Assembly (NCBI GenBank): GCA_002720095.2 | Contig: PBGP02000014.1 | Location: forward strand, 60,961 to 108,077 | Length of the DNA stretch: 47,117 nucleotides | Source: Methanobacteriota archaeon | GTDB taxonomy: Archaea; Thermoplasmatota; Poseidoniia; Poseidoniales; Poseidoniaceae | Direction: 5' to 3' | Shown here: positions 14,728 through 22,291 of the stretch, piece after piece | How positions within the stretch are numbered: the stretch's first letter is position 1 | Layout: every line of letters starts with the position of its first letter | Position numbers and translations under genes: made by a program | The notes under the pieces: generated by a model | What the model was told of the DNA's origin: nothing | Seen by the model: only the letters and a program-made list of their open reading frames with translations | The model's database searches: none

Positions 14728-16894
14728 AGATGAATCAGGTGTCGACCTTCCATCATCAACGCTTTCACACAAGGAATTAAGAATGCTTTGTTTAGATAAT
14801 GATATATCAATTTCAGGTAAGAAATCAGTTTTGGTAGAAAGATTGTTGGATGCAGGTCTATCATGGGATGATTTAGGCCTTGAATCAGAGGACTTAGTTC
14901 TAGAAGAAGACTCAGAATCTCAACTAAAATCAAATGAACATACTGTTCCATCTGAGGATTTAATCTTAGAGGAATCATCTGAGATAGAGGAAAAGATAGA
15001 AGAAGATGATAATTTGGAAGACGCAATAATCGATAAAATTTCTGAAAATGATAGTGAACTAGTTTTCGAAGCAGAAATAATTGAAGAAGCCCAAACTCTA
15101 GTCTCTTCAGTTAAGAAAGAAACCTTCGAAGAAACATTGAAAAATAAGCTAATGAATCCAAAACTAGTTCTAACCTCAGTTATTGTGTCTATACTATTAC
15201 TAGGTTCGGGGTGGTACTTTTTTTCACAGCCTGAATCATTTTCTCCAGATAAACTAAGGTATGGTGATTCGATGGATTTTTCCATTAGTAGTGGTTTCTT
15301 GCAAATTGAAGGTGATGAACTAGTTGAGATCATTGCTACACAGTTAGGTGCCGAGGATAAGATGTGTGGTAAGATTGAGATTGACTACACTGGATCGGGA
15401 AGTGTTGCAGTCACAGAAGGAGATTCTATTGAAATTATTAATCAGCCAGATAACTCTAAATTAGGCGTTGTTCAGAAACAAGGTCCGTTTGGTGAAAATT
15501 GGTTAACTTTAGAGCAAAAATACGAATATGATTTTGATGATATAGATATAGCTACAAACACACCAATTGCGAATATTTGTAGTAAAACAACATTAGGCAA
15601 TTTAAATGATAATAAAGCAAAAATAAATGTAGATTCGTGGACTGAAATCCGCACTCAAGAATTGTTGAGAGCAGACGTGGGTTATGAATTTGAAGGTGGC
15701 GACTTAGGAACACTAAGCGGAACCACAGTAACGTATGGATTTGATCAATTTGGAGCTATTTTAAAGGATTTTTTACCTGGAATCTCACTAGCATTTGCAC
15801 CAATTGAGCTTGATAAATTACTCGAAGGAGCCTTCCTTGGAGAAGGTGTATCTGGAGAAAAATGGAATTGGAAATGGAATGTGGCAGGTATCGATGAAGT
15901 GGGTGGAAAAGAAACTTGGAAAATTTATCTAGAGAATACCGAGGTTAGCGACAGATGTTTTGGAAGTGCTAAAATTAATCTGTGGGCCACTAAGGATTCT
16001 CCTTGGCCAGTGAAGCAATATGTTGATTTGAAAATATCAAACTATGAGGAAGACAGAACTTCTTGTAGTAAATCATGGATTGAAATAGTTTCAGACATTA
16101 CCACAGATATTGAGATACCTCAAGGTAGATTTAACTTACAGCTAATGATGCTAGAAACATCTTCAACATCAGGAGGTGAGCTAGTAGATTGGAAGGAGAC
16201 TTATTCTAACCGTCCTTTACCAGGTCAAGGATATTTGAATCCTACTCATGATTGGAAAAATACAGGCGTTCACATGCCTGACAATTCAGAAATTAGGGAA
16301 TTTACCATTGAAGACACAATCAATTGTATGAATCAATCAGGAATAGTTTCTGAATTAATATCTGCATTGGACGTAGGTGGATACGTATGGAGAGCGATAA
16401 ACGATGTTGTAGAAAATGAAAGAACTTTTTGGAATTTTAGTTGGGTAGATCCTTCTGGGATTAGTGGTTGGGAACTGATAGAAATCAGGAAAAACCAGTC
16501 GGGAAGTGATTATTGTGAAATTGAGGACGCAGGAATTTTTGATTCAGAAACTATTTCGTATAACAGTAATTCAATTAGTGTTACTAATTCTTTATCAGAA
16601 TTAGAAAGCAGAGTTTTGGATTCGGTTAGGTATCCAGAATTATCTGGAGTAAACGGGATTATAGCACCGAATGGAGAATTAGGGAATGATGTCAAATTAG
16701 GATACCTCGTTATTACTCCTACCGAAAATTTGAATGATATACTGGATTTAATTAATCGTGAAGAGGGTGCAGTTAGTTTTGATATGCATCGCTCTTACGA
16801 AGAAGATGGGTGGGATAAATCTGTGGAACTATTAATTGACGCAACGAACGGTAGAATTATTGGTTGGTCACAAACTTCTAAAATGAATCAGTAG
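14717..16894 (+). CDS. SAP-domain single-pass membrane protein with large extracytoplasmic region
   Basis: A 725-residue protein. Residues about 15-49 form a SAP motif (SHKELRMLCLDNDI then GKKSVLVERLLDAG), a helix-extended-helix fold that usually binds DNA. An acidic linker at 50-135 precedes one membrane helix at about 149-169. Lys residues before the helix predict the SAP end inside and about 550 residues outside. The outer part has several well-spaced cysteines (DKMCGK, NICSK, DRCFG, TSCSK, NCMNQ, DYCEI), probably disulfide-linked, but no domain I recognise. A nucleoid-to-envelope tether is an inference from topology. The next gene starts 8 bases downstream. Confidence 0.75.
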   Translation: MSEQDESGVDLPSSTLSHKELRMLCLDNDISISGKKSVLVERLLDAGLSWDDLGLESEDLVLEEDSESQLKSNEHTVPSEDLILEESSEIEEKIEEDDNLEDAIIDKISENDSELVFEAEIIEEAQTLVSSVKKETFEETLKNKLMNPKLVLTSVIVSILLLGSGWYFFSQPESFSPDKLRYGDSMDFSISSGFLQIEGDELVEIIATQLGAEDKMCGKIEIDYTGSGSVAVTEGDSIEIINQPDNSKLGVVQKQGPFGENWLTLEQKYEYDFDDIDIATNTPIANICSKTTLGNLNDNKAKINVDSWTEIRTQELLRADVGYEFEGGDLGTLSGTTVTYGFDQFGAILKDFLPGISLAFAPIELDKLLEGAFLGEGVSGEKWNWKWNVAGIDEVGGKETWKIYLENTEVSDRCFGSAKINLWATKDSPWPVKQYVDLKISNYEEDRTSCSKSWIEIVSDITTDIEIPQGRFNLQLMMLETSSTSGGELVDWKETYSNRPLPGQGYLNPTHDWKNTGVHMPDNSEIREFTIEDTINCMNQSGIVSELISALDVGGYVWRAINDVVENERTFWNFSWVDPSGISGWELIEIRKNQSGSDYCEIEDAGIFDSETISYNSNSISVTNSLSELESRVLDSVRYPELSGVNGIIAPNGELGNDVKLGYLVITPTENLNDILDLINREEGAVSFDMHRSYEEDGWDKSVELLIDATNGRIIGWSQTSKMNQ

Positions 16895-16902
16895 GGGAGA
16901 TT

Positions 16903-17352
16903 ATGGCCAAAAAAAAACTTTCTAAAGGTTTTGAAGATTTGTTCATCCAAAATGAGACGGATTTATCATTTTTAGATACATATGGAGAGACAAATACTGA
17001 ACAGATATCAGGGCTTCCAGAATCAAGTAATGACATTCAATTTTCCGATGAATTATTTTTACATATTAAGAAGTTATTTAAATCTGAAAACTTAAAGTTT
17101 AAATCAAATCAAAAAACATTGAAAGTTGAGAATTTTATGACAGTGACTAATGTTAGTGGTACGATTAAAATCGATATTAACTCAAATTTAAAACCTTTAC
17201 CTTTAGTTCCGAGTGATTTAAAAGCACCAGGATTTGTTAGCTCAAAATTATCTGAAGATAATCAGTTTTGTTCAGTTGTGATTGCGTCATGGGGAATAAA
17301 TTCTAAGCAATTAATTTCAAGAATGATTGAATTCTATAAATTAAATTATTAG
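16903..17352 (+). CDS. hypothetical protein, 149 aa
   Basis: I do not recognise this cytoplasmic protein. The basic start (MAKKKLSKGFEDLF) and acidic residues to about 48 are followed by an alpha/beta region at about 50-149, with a C-terminal helix (SKQLISRMIEFYKLN). It starts 8 bases after the SAP-domain gene, with GGGGAGA as Shine-Dalgarno, so the two are very likely one operon and may work together. Its stop codon interleaves with that of the convergent secreted-protein gene. Confidence 0.7.
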   Translation: MAKKKLSKGFEDLFIQNETDLSFLDTYGETNTEQISGLPESSNDIQFSDELFLHIKKLFKSENLKFKSNQKTLKVENFMTVTNVSGTIKIDINSNLKPLPLVPSDLKAPGFVSSKLSEDNQFCSVVIASWGINSKQLISRMIEFYKLNY

Positions 17353-17924
17353 GGTTTTCTACTTACAATAACAGCAGATAATAATGAAGTGACTCCAATT
17401 ATTAAACTGAATCCGGCAATTTCTTCATTGCCACAAGATTCAAAATTATTTATTACTTTTTGATCTTCCATAATTTCCCAACATTTACTCCATACTTTGG
17501 CATATCCGTTTGAAAGTTCAGGAATTAAACTTTCATTTCCATCTTCATAAACAATATTTAATCTCCAGTTTACGTATGAATGCTTTTCAAGTGTTGTAAT
17601 TTCTCCACTCCAAGAATTATTTTCTCTAGTCATTTCAAGAAATTTTGGAGCATGGCATACAATGGGGTCGTATACGCAAATTTGAGTTTCTAATGTAATA
17701 TTAGTTATGTTTCGATTATTATCAAGAGTGTTTACATTTAACGTCCATTTTGAGTTATCCAAACTAGGTGTGGTGAACGTAAGGTTTTCTAAAGGATATA
17801 GTCCTAAATCAGGGACAACGTCTTCACCATTTTTAGCAGAAATTGTTGGTATGCTGAGGCTTGAAATAGTAAAGAACAGTATCACTAAATATATCTTTAA
17901 TTTATTATTTGATTCTACCTTCAT
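17349..17924 (-). CDS. secreted protein with C-terminal PGF-CTERM-like anchor
   Basis: A 191-residue protein. A signal peptide at about 7-30 (LKIYLVILFFTISSLS) is followed by a beta-rich extracellular domain at about 35-155 with four Cys in two pairs. The tail is AGFSLIIGVTSLLSAVIVSRKP, hydrophobic with a basic end. This matches the tail layout of the neighbour at 18020-19561, with AGF in place of PGF, so the same archaeosortase-type processing is plausible. Alternatively it is a simple C-terminal membrane anchor. The domain itself is not recognised. It is transcribed divergently from that neighbour, with a GTTATATCT TATA candidate at 17960-17952. Confidence 0.7.
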   Translation of the reverse strand: MKVESNNKLKIYLVILFFTISSLSIPTISAKNGEDVVPDLGLYPLENLTFTTPSLDNSKWTLNVNTLDNNRNITNITLETQICVYDPIVCHAPKFLEMTRENNSWSGEITTLEKHSYVNWRLNIVYEDGNESLIPELSNGYAKVWSKCWEIMEDQKVINNFESCGNEEIAGFSLIIGVTSLLSAVIVSRKP

Positions 17925-17951
17925 GGTACAACCCTGATGTTTTTTATTAAA

Positions 17952-17977
17952 AGATATAACTGCGGAGGTTATATATG
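17952..17977. promoter_or_regulatory. divergent promoter pair between the two surface-protein genes
   Basis: On the minus strand GTTATATCT (17960-17952) lies about 28 bases from the start of the 191-aa gene. On the plus strand GTTATATATG (17968-17977) precedes the 513-aa gene with a leader of roughly 20 bases holding AGGGAG at 18005-18010. The two TATA candidates are only about 8 bases apart, so the promoters may compete or be co-regulated. Confidence 0.5.
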
Positions 17978-18019
17978 ATATAAATTAGTCGTGATGCACA
18001 GCATAGGGAGTGACCTAAT

Positions 18020-19561
18020 ATGAAAAGAAAGACAATATTGAACGTAATGATTGCATTATTACTATGTGCATCTGGATTTGCATCCTTGGCATCAGCACAA
18101 GATGAAAGTAGTACAGAAATTAGACACAATGTAAGTATTACAGTTGAAGATAGTGATGAAAACGAAGAAAAAATAACAATTACCTTAGGGTTAGTATGGG
18201 AATATCCTGCACCTTTAAGAACTTGGGCCGATATCGATGAAGATGGCACTGTTTCTGAATCGGAAGCTTCAGAATATAGCTTAAGTTTAGAGGATTATCT
18301 TGTTAGTGATTGGCAATCTGGACACAAGTCTCATGTTTGGACGATGAGTCCAGGCGAGGATGCTGAATGGGCCGCTACATCTACAACTTCTAATCTAGCA
18401 GGTGCAACTAGTGATTCTGATACTTTCAGTATTTCAGTATCATTAACAACCCAAGCTAATGAGGATGCTTTGGTTGTTGACGATAAAATATCGTTAACAT
18501 TCGGACCATTAAAGAATGATACTGGAGTTGGTATATCTCCAGATCAATTTAACACATCTGTAGAAATAGTTGATGGAGATTATTGTCCATCGTCAATTGC
18601 TTACAATGGATCAGATAAAACCTCGCCTTTCATAATGAAATCTGGTGATAATGCAGATTTCACTGTTGTTTTGACAGAAGCTGATTGTGGTAGAACTACT
18701 GATGGCGACGACGATAAAGATGGAGTAGTCAATTCACTTGACGAATGTCCAAATACTGCTGAGGAAGATATTCCAAATGTACTCTCCAACGGTTGTGTCG
18801 ATGACACAACATGTCAAGAGGGAACAGATTCAGATGGAGATGGAGTAGATGACTGTTTTGATACTTGTCCAAATTCAGGCGACGGAGCAACCGTTGACGA
18901 AGACGGATGTTCTCAAGAACAACTTGGTGCTAACAACCCAACAGAAGATTGGACATTTAATGTAACATTCTCTGTAGATGCTGCGGAATTTACATGTGTT
19001 GGAATGAATAATGATTCTACTGCTCAAGATTGTATGGATGCAGCTGAAAACTTTGCAGGGCTATCAGATGTTGCTGACGTTCCAGAAGGTCACCCTCATG
19101 AATGGTCATGGGAATTACAAGTTAATGGAATGGCTGTAGAAGATCAAAACGCATCTAACATGGCATTAACATCCCAATCAACTTTTGCTTGGGTTGCTAA
19201 ATGTGCTTCTGGATCGGCTGGTTGTCTTGACAAAACAGTATTTACTGTAACTGAATTAACAGGGTCTTTAGATATAGCGTCAGGCGATTGTGTTTTCTTC
19301 GACGGAGTATCTCCATCATTTGGTGATGATTGGGATAATGCAGGTCAATCTAGTAGATGCTTTAATGCTGCAGGTTCCTACACTTCTGGTGATTTCACAA
19401 TTAATGTAGGTTCAACTGCTTCGAATAATACTACAACTGAACCGATTGGAAACGAAACAACACAAGATGACGATGAATCTACACCAGGATTTGGATTAAT
19501 TGTGGGACTTAGTGCCGCCCTAGGTGCTGCACTGATTGCAACATCCCGAAAAATAGAATAG
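18020..19561 (+). CDS. secreted calcium-binding-type protein with thrombospondin type 3 repeats and PGF-CTERM-like tail
   Basis: A 513-residue surface protein. The signal peptide is 1-26 (cut after SLASA). An Asp-rich EF-hand-like loop lies near 72-84 (DIDEDGTVSESE). Thrombospondin type 3-like Ca2+-binding repeats lie at about 228-295 (DGDDDKDGVVNSLDECP and DSDGDGVDDCFDTCP), followed by a second extracellular domain with several Cys. The end is Thr/Asn/Asp-rich, then TPGFGLIVGLSAALGAALI and a basic tail, which fits PGF-CTERM proteins that archaeosortase A processes and lipid-anchors. The substrate or partner is unknown. AGGGAG nine bases upstream fixes the ATG. Confidence 0.85.
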   Translation: MKRKTILNVMIALLLCASGFASLASAQDESSTEIRHNVSITVEDSDENEEKITITLGLVWEYPAPLRTWADIDEDGTVSESEASEYSLSLEDYLVSDWQSGHKSHVWTMSPGEDAEWAATSTTSNLAGATSDSDTFSISVSLTTQANEDALVVDDKISLTFGPLKNDTGVGISPDQFNTSVEIVDGDYCPSSIAYNGSDKTSPFIMKSGDNADFTVVLTEADCGRTTDGDDDKDGVVNSLDECPNTAEEDIPNVLSNGCVDDTTCQEGTDSDGDGVDDCFDTCPNSGDGATVDEDGCSQEQLGANNPTEDWTFNVTFSVDAAEFTCVGMNNDSTAQDCMDAAENFAGLSDVADVPEGHPHEWSWELQVNGMAVEDQNASNMALTSQSTFAWVAKCASGSAGCLDKTVFTVTELTGSLDIASGDCVFFDGVSPSFGDDWDNAGQSSRCFNAAGSYTSGDFTINVGSTASNNTTTEPIGNETTQDDDESTPGFGLIVGLSAALGAALIATSRKIE

Positions 19562-19586
19562 TTCAAGTCTATTTAGGAGAAATACG

Positions 19587-19619
19587 GACCAACCTCGCCA
19601 TGAATTGGCGAGGTTGGTC
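19587..19619. terminator. perfect 14-bp GC-rich hairpin between convergent genes
   Basis: GACCAACCTCGCCA at 19587-19600 and its exact complement at 19606-19619 flank a 5-base loop, TGAAT. It lies 25 bases after the PGF-CTERM gene and 3 bases before the convergent PUA gene stop. It is the most GC-rich spot in the neighbourhood and would form the same stem in both transcripts. No strong U-tract follows, so it may be a bidirectional terminator or a 3'-end stabilising structure. Confidence 0.7.
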
Positions 19620-19622
19620 ACA

Positions 19623-20132
19623 TCATAATTCTAAATTCCATAAGTCATCTCCAATCCAGTGGATTGTCTCTATTCCTTTACTTGAATTTTCTTCAATCAT
19701 TAATTTAGCGTCTTCTAATGCCCAACCTATAGCAATTGGCTTTCTATGATTTTCATCGCAAATCCAAACTAGATCATCTTTTTTGATGTCCATATCACAA
19801 CCTTGTATTCCCGCCATCATACAGTCTGCTCCATTAAGTAAAAATGGAATAGCACCTCTATCTACAGCAACCCATTTTAGTTTAGGCTTCCAAGTCAACA
19901 AGCCCTTAATGGTAGGGAAAGCTATAATTTCACTATTTTGATTCTTAATTTCAATCGCAATAGGAAGTTTATCTATTAGTATTAAATTCCAATTTCCATA
20001 ATCTGCAAACTCAAATAATGAATTTTCTATATTTATTTCGACCCCTAAATTTTTTGAAAGATTATTCAATAAAGGTAAAACAATTTTTTTACGTATTGGT
20101 CTACGTTTTTTAATTTTCCACTTCCTTGACAT
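19623..20132 (-). CDS. MCT-1/Tma20-like PUA-domain RNA-binding protein
   Basis: The start chosen is ATG 20132 (MSRKWKIKKRR), which has AGAGGT four bases upstream. A longer frame overlaps the S8e gene and looks spurious. The resulting 169-residue protein has an N-terminal MCT-1-like domain and a C-terminal PUA domain at about 85-165. Key segments are VAVDRGAIPFLLNGADCM, AIGWALEDAK and GIETIHWIGDDLWNL, which closely follow eukaryotic MCTS1/Tma20. In eukaryotes that family acts on 40S subunits in initiation and recycling. Archaeal members presumably bind tRNA or rRNA. It is divergent from S8e, a fitting ribosomal context. Confidence 0.85.
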   Translation of the reverse strand: MSRKWKIKKRRPIRKKIVLPLLNNLSKNLGVEINIENSLFEFADYGNWNLILIDKLPIAIEIKNQNSEIIAFPTIKGLLTWKPKLKWVAVDRGAIPFLLNGADCMMAGIQGCDMDIKKDDLVWICDENHRKPIAIGWALEDAKLMIEENSSKGIETIHWIGDDLWNLEL

Positions 20133-20231
20133 ATTTACCTCTGAACGTAGGATGCCCTTCATGCCTTCCCTCTTTTGACCCAATCCATTGAAATAAGGGC
20201 AGTATTTGCATTGCACTACGAGGGTAATTAA

Positions 20232-20615
20232 ATGGCTCAATGGCATGGAGTTTCAAAACGTAAACCATCAGGTGGAAGAAAACGAATGATGCGTGGGAAA
20301 AGACGCACAGAAATAAGCTCAGAAAAACAATTTGCTGTACTTGGAGAATCTAAAAGGAAAAAGTATCGTAAAACGGGTGCATCAACACAAATTAAAGTGC
20401 TCTCTGAAGAGATGATTAATGTCAACAATCCTTCTGATGGTACTACAAAATCCATTAAATTTACTACAGTTTCCAAGAACTCTTCAAATCCAAATTATGT
20501 AAGAAGAAATATTCTAACTAAAGGAGCTATTGTTGAAACAGAACTTGGTAAAGTTATGATCACCAGTAGACCAGGTCAAGATGGTGTAATTAACGGAACA
20601 TTAATAGAAGATTAA
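20232..20615 (+). CDS. rps8e: 30S ribosomal protein S8e
   Basis: A 127-residue small-subunit protein of the archaeal/eukaryotic S8e family. The start MAQWHGVSKRKPSGGRKR and the segment KKYRKTGAS are hallmark S8e sequence, and the end GQDGVINGTLIED is also typical. The length matches archaeal S8e (about 125-130). It is basic and binds 16S rRNA. It is followed 44 bases later by SRP19 in the same direction. A GAGGG-containing Shine-Dalgarno lies upstream of the ATG. Confidence 0.96.
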   Translation: MAQWHGVSKRKPSGGRKRMMRGKRRTEISSEKQFAVLGESKRKKYRKTGASTQIKVLSEEMINVNNPSDGTTKSIKFTTVSKNSSNPNYVRRNILTKGAIVETELGKVMITSRPGQDGVINGTLIED

Positions 20616-20659
20616 TTAAAAATATTTTGATTTCCAAACCAATTTAAAGGGAGATATTG

Positions 20660-21118
20660 ATGGAACACAATTCTGATAAGATTGCACTATGGCCAGGTTA
20701 TTTTAATTCTAAGTTAACACGTAATTCTGGTAGACGGGTTCCAATAGATAGTTCAGTCCCTAACCCTGACTTAGAAGGTTTGTTATGGGCTTCAAGAAAA
20801 GTAGGAATTACCAAAATGAAAAGAGAAGAAGGAGTCAGTCACCCGAAGAGACCAAACATGAAAGAAGGTAGATTGTGGGTTTCTTTATCGTCAGCATCTA
20901 ATATTTTAGGCACTAAAAATAAAGAAGAAATGATGCAGATTATCGGAGGAGTTTGGAGAGAGAGCTATTCTCAAAAAATAGAGCATGAAAAAGAAGAGAG
21001 GCGCAAGGGCCCGAAGATAGGAGATAAAAGGGCTAGATCACAATTCAAACAAAATAGATCAGCTCAAAAAGCAGCACGAAGGGCACTAGTAGCTAAAAGA
21101 TCTAAAAAAAAGTACTAG
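20660..21118 (+). CDS. srp19: signal recognition particle protein SRP19
   Basis: SRP19 binds 7S RNA and prepares it for SRP54 in co-translational targeting. Typical residues are LWPGYFNSKLTRNSGRRVP near the N-terminus, then NPDLEGLLWASRKVGI, and a Pro/Arg/Lys patch (SHPKRPNMKEGRLWV). The 152-residue length is greater than the usual 90-100. The extra part is a basic C-terminal tail from about 105 rich in Lys, Arg and Ala. ATG 20660 with AAAGGGAGA upstream is preferred to the TTG three bases before it. It probably shares a transcript with S8e. The stop interleaves with that of the convergent aminotransferase. Confidence 0.88.
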   Translation: MEHNSDKIALWPGYFNSKLTRNSGRRVPIDSSVPNPDLEGLLWASRKVGITKMKREEGVSHPKRPNMKEGRLWVSLSSASNILGTKNKEEMMQIIGGVWRESYSQKIEHEKEERRKGPKIGDKRARSQFKQNRSAQKAARRALVAKRSKKKY

Positions 21119-22149
21119 TATTGTAAATTCAAGTTTAGATCTACTTCATGCAACCAACCAAATGGATCTTCTACGAGTTCACTGTGAATTCCAGAAATTG
21201 AATTATATAATTTTTGAGTAACTGGGCCAATATTCCCGCTAGAAAAAACTTTAGTTTTTTGTCCATGTGTAATCGAGCCAATCGGTGAAATTACTGCAGC
21301 AGTCCCGCAACAAAAAGCTTCGTCAGCGTCCAAGGCAAACTCAGCTGAGACTTTTTCAATGATAACTTGAAATCCAAAATATTTCGCCAATTGAATGATA
21401 GAATCTCTAGTTATTCCAGGTAGAATCGTTCCAGTTAGTTCAGGAGTGTAAATTATGTCATCTTTAATACAAAAGAAATTAGCTGCTCCTACTTCTTCAA
21501 TGTACTTATGATATTCAGCATCTAAATAGATTACTTCAGCGAACCCGTTTTTCTTAGCGTTTTTTGACGGCATCATTCCAGGAGCATAATTTCCTATAGC
21601 TTTAACCCCCCCAGATCCCCCTGGTGCTGCTCTGTGATACTCATCAGTGATAATTAGTTTAATACAACTCAGTCCCCCCTTAAAATAAGGTCCAACAGGG
21701 GTAACAAATACAATGAAAGTGTATTCTGGAGCAGGGGCAACTCCCATAATTGGACCAGTTCCAAGTAATAGTGGTCTAATATACAGTGCACCTTTGCCAG
21801 ACGGCGGAATCCATTTTTTGTTAGCACTTACAACCTGTTCTACAGCATCAAGAAAAATTGATTCTGGAACAGGAGGCATTCCAAGTCTATCCGCACCAGA
21901 TTGAAATCTCTTCGCGTTTTCTTCTGGCCTGAATATAACAACTCTATCATTAACTGTTCTATGTGCTTTCATACCTTCAAATATTCCTTGGCCATAATTT
22001 AATACACCTGCAGCAGGGTCTATTTCGAAATTTCCATATGGAATTATTTTACCAGGTACCCAAGCGTCACCAAGATTACATTTCGCAATATACATCCAGT
22101 CTGTTTTTGTTAATGAAAAGGTCAGAGAGTCCCAATCGACTTCATTCAT
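21115..22149 (-). CDS. ilvE: branched-chain amino acid aminotransferase
   Basis: A PLP enzyme of fold type IV, 344 residues, that interconverts leucine, isoleucine and valine with their 2-oxo acids using glutamate/2-oxoglutarate. The Schiff-base lysine is in GGVKAIGNYAPGM (K183), and other motifs are LNYGQGIFEGMKAHR and LTGTILPGITRDSI. This is the longer BCAT-type subgroup also found in eukaryotes and actinobacteria. ATG 22149, with AAAGGTTGGTG upstream, is preferred to an upstream TTG. In context it could start leucine breakdown through the carboxylase operon at 28588-33114 or act in synthesis. A palindrome lies just upstream. Confidence 0.94.
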   Translation of the reverse strand: MNEVDWDSLTFSLTKTDWMYIAKCNLGDAWVPGKIIPYGNFEIDPAAGVLNYGQGIFEGMKAHRTVNDRVVIFRPEENAKRFQSGADRLGMPPVPESIFLDAVEQVVSANKKWIPPSGKGALYIRPLLLGTGPIMGVAPAPEYTFIVFVTPVGPYFKGGLSCIKLIITDEYHRAAPGGSGGVKAIGNYAPGMMPSKNAKKNGFAEVIYLDAEYHKYIEEVGAANFFCIKDDIIYTPELTGTILPGITRDSIIQLAKYFGFQVIIEKVSAEFALDADEAFCCGTAAVISPIGSITHGQKTKVFSSGNIGPVTQKLYNSISGIHSELVEDPFGWLHEVDLNLNLQY

Positions 22150-22175
22150 TTTTAGCACCAACCTTTCAAAAAATT

Positions 22176-22192
22176 CGAACAAAAACTGTTCG
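22176..22192. promoter_or_regulatory. palindromic operator candidate upstream of ilvE
   Basis: CGAACA-AAAAC-TGTTCG is a perfect 6+6 inverted repeat with a 5-base spacer. It lies 27 bases before the ilvE start codon, where an archaeal transcription start would fall. Binding by a regulator is inferred from position only. Confidence 0.35.
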
Positions 22193-22291
22193 CATTGCTA
22201 CACCGAATCAAATGTAGTTTTCAACTATTCCGATATATTCTTTTTATTTTCAGTACAAGAATTAAAATTCTTTAGCCATTTTCTTCCGCTT

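Noticed and set aside
20133-20246. N-terminal extension of the PUA protein with CKYC
   Set aside because: It would overlap the S8e start region, and the internal ATG at 20132 has a good Shine-Dalgarno and gives the normal family length.
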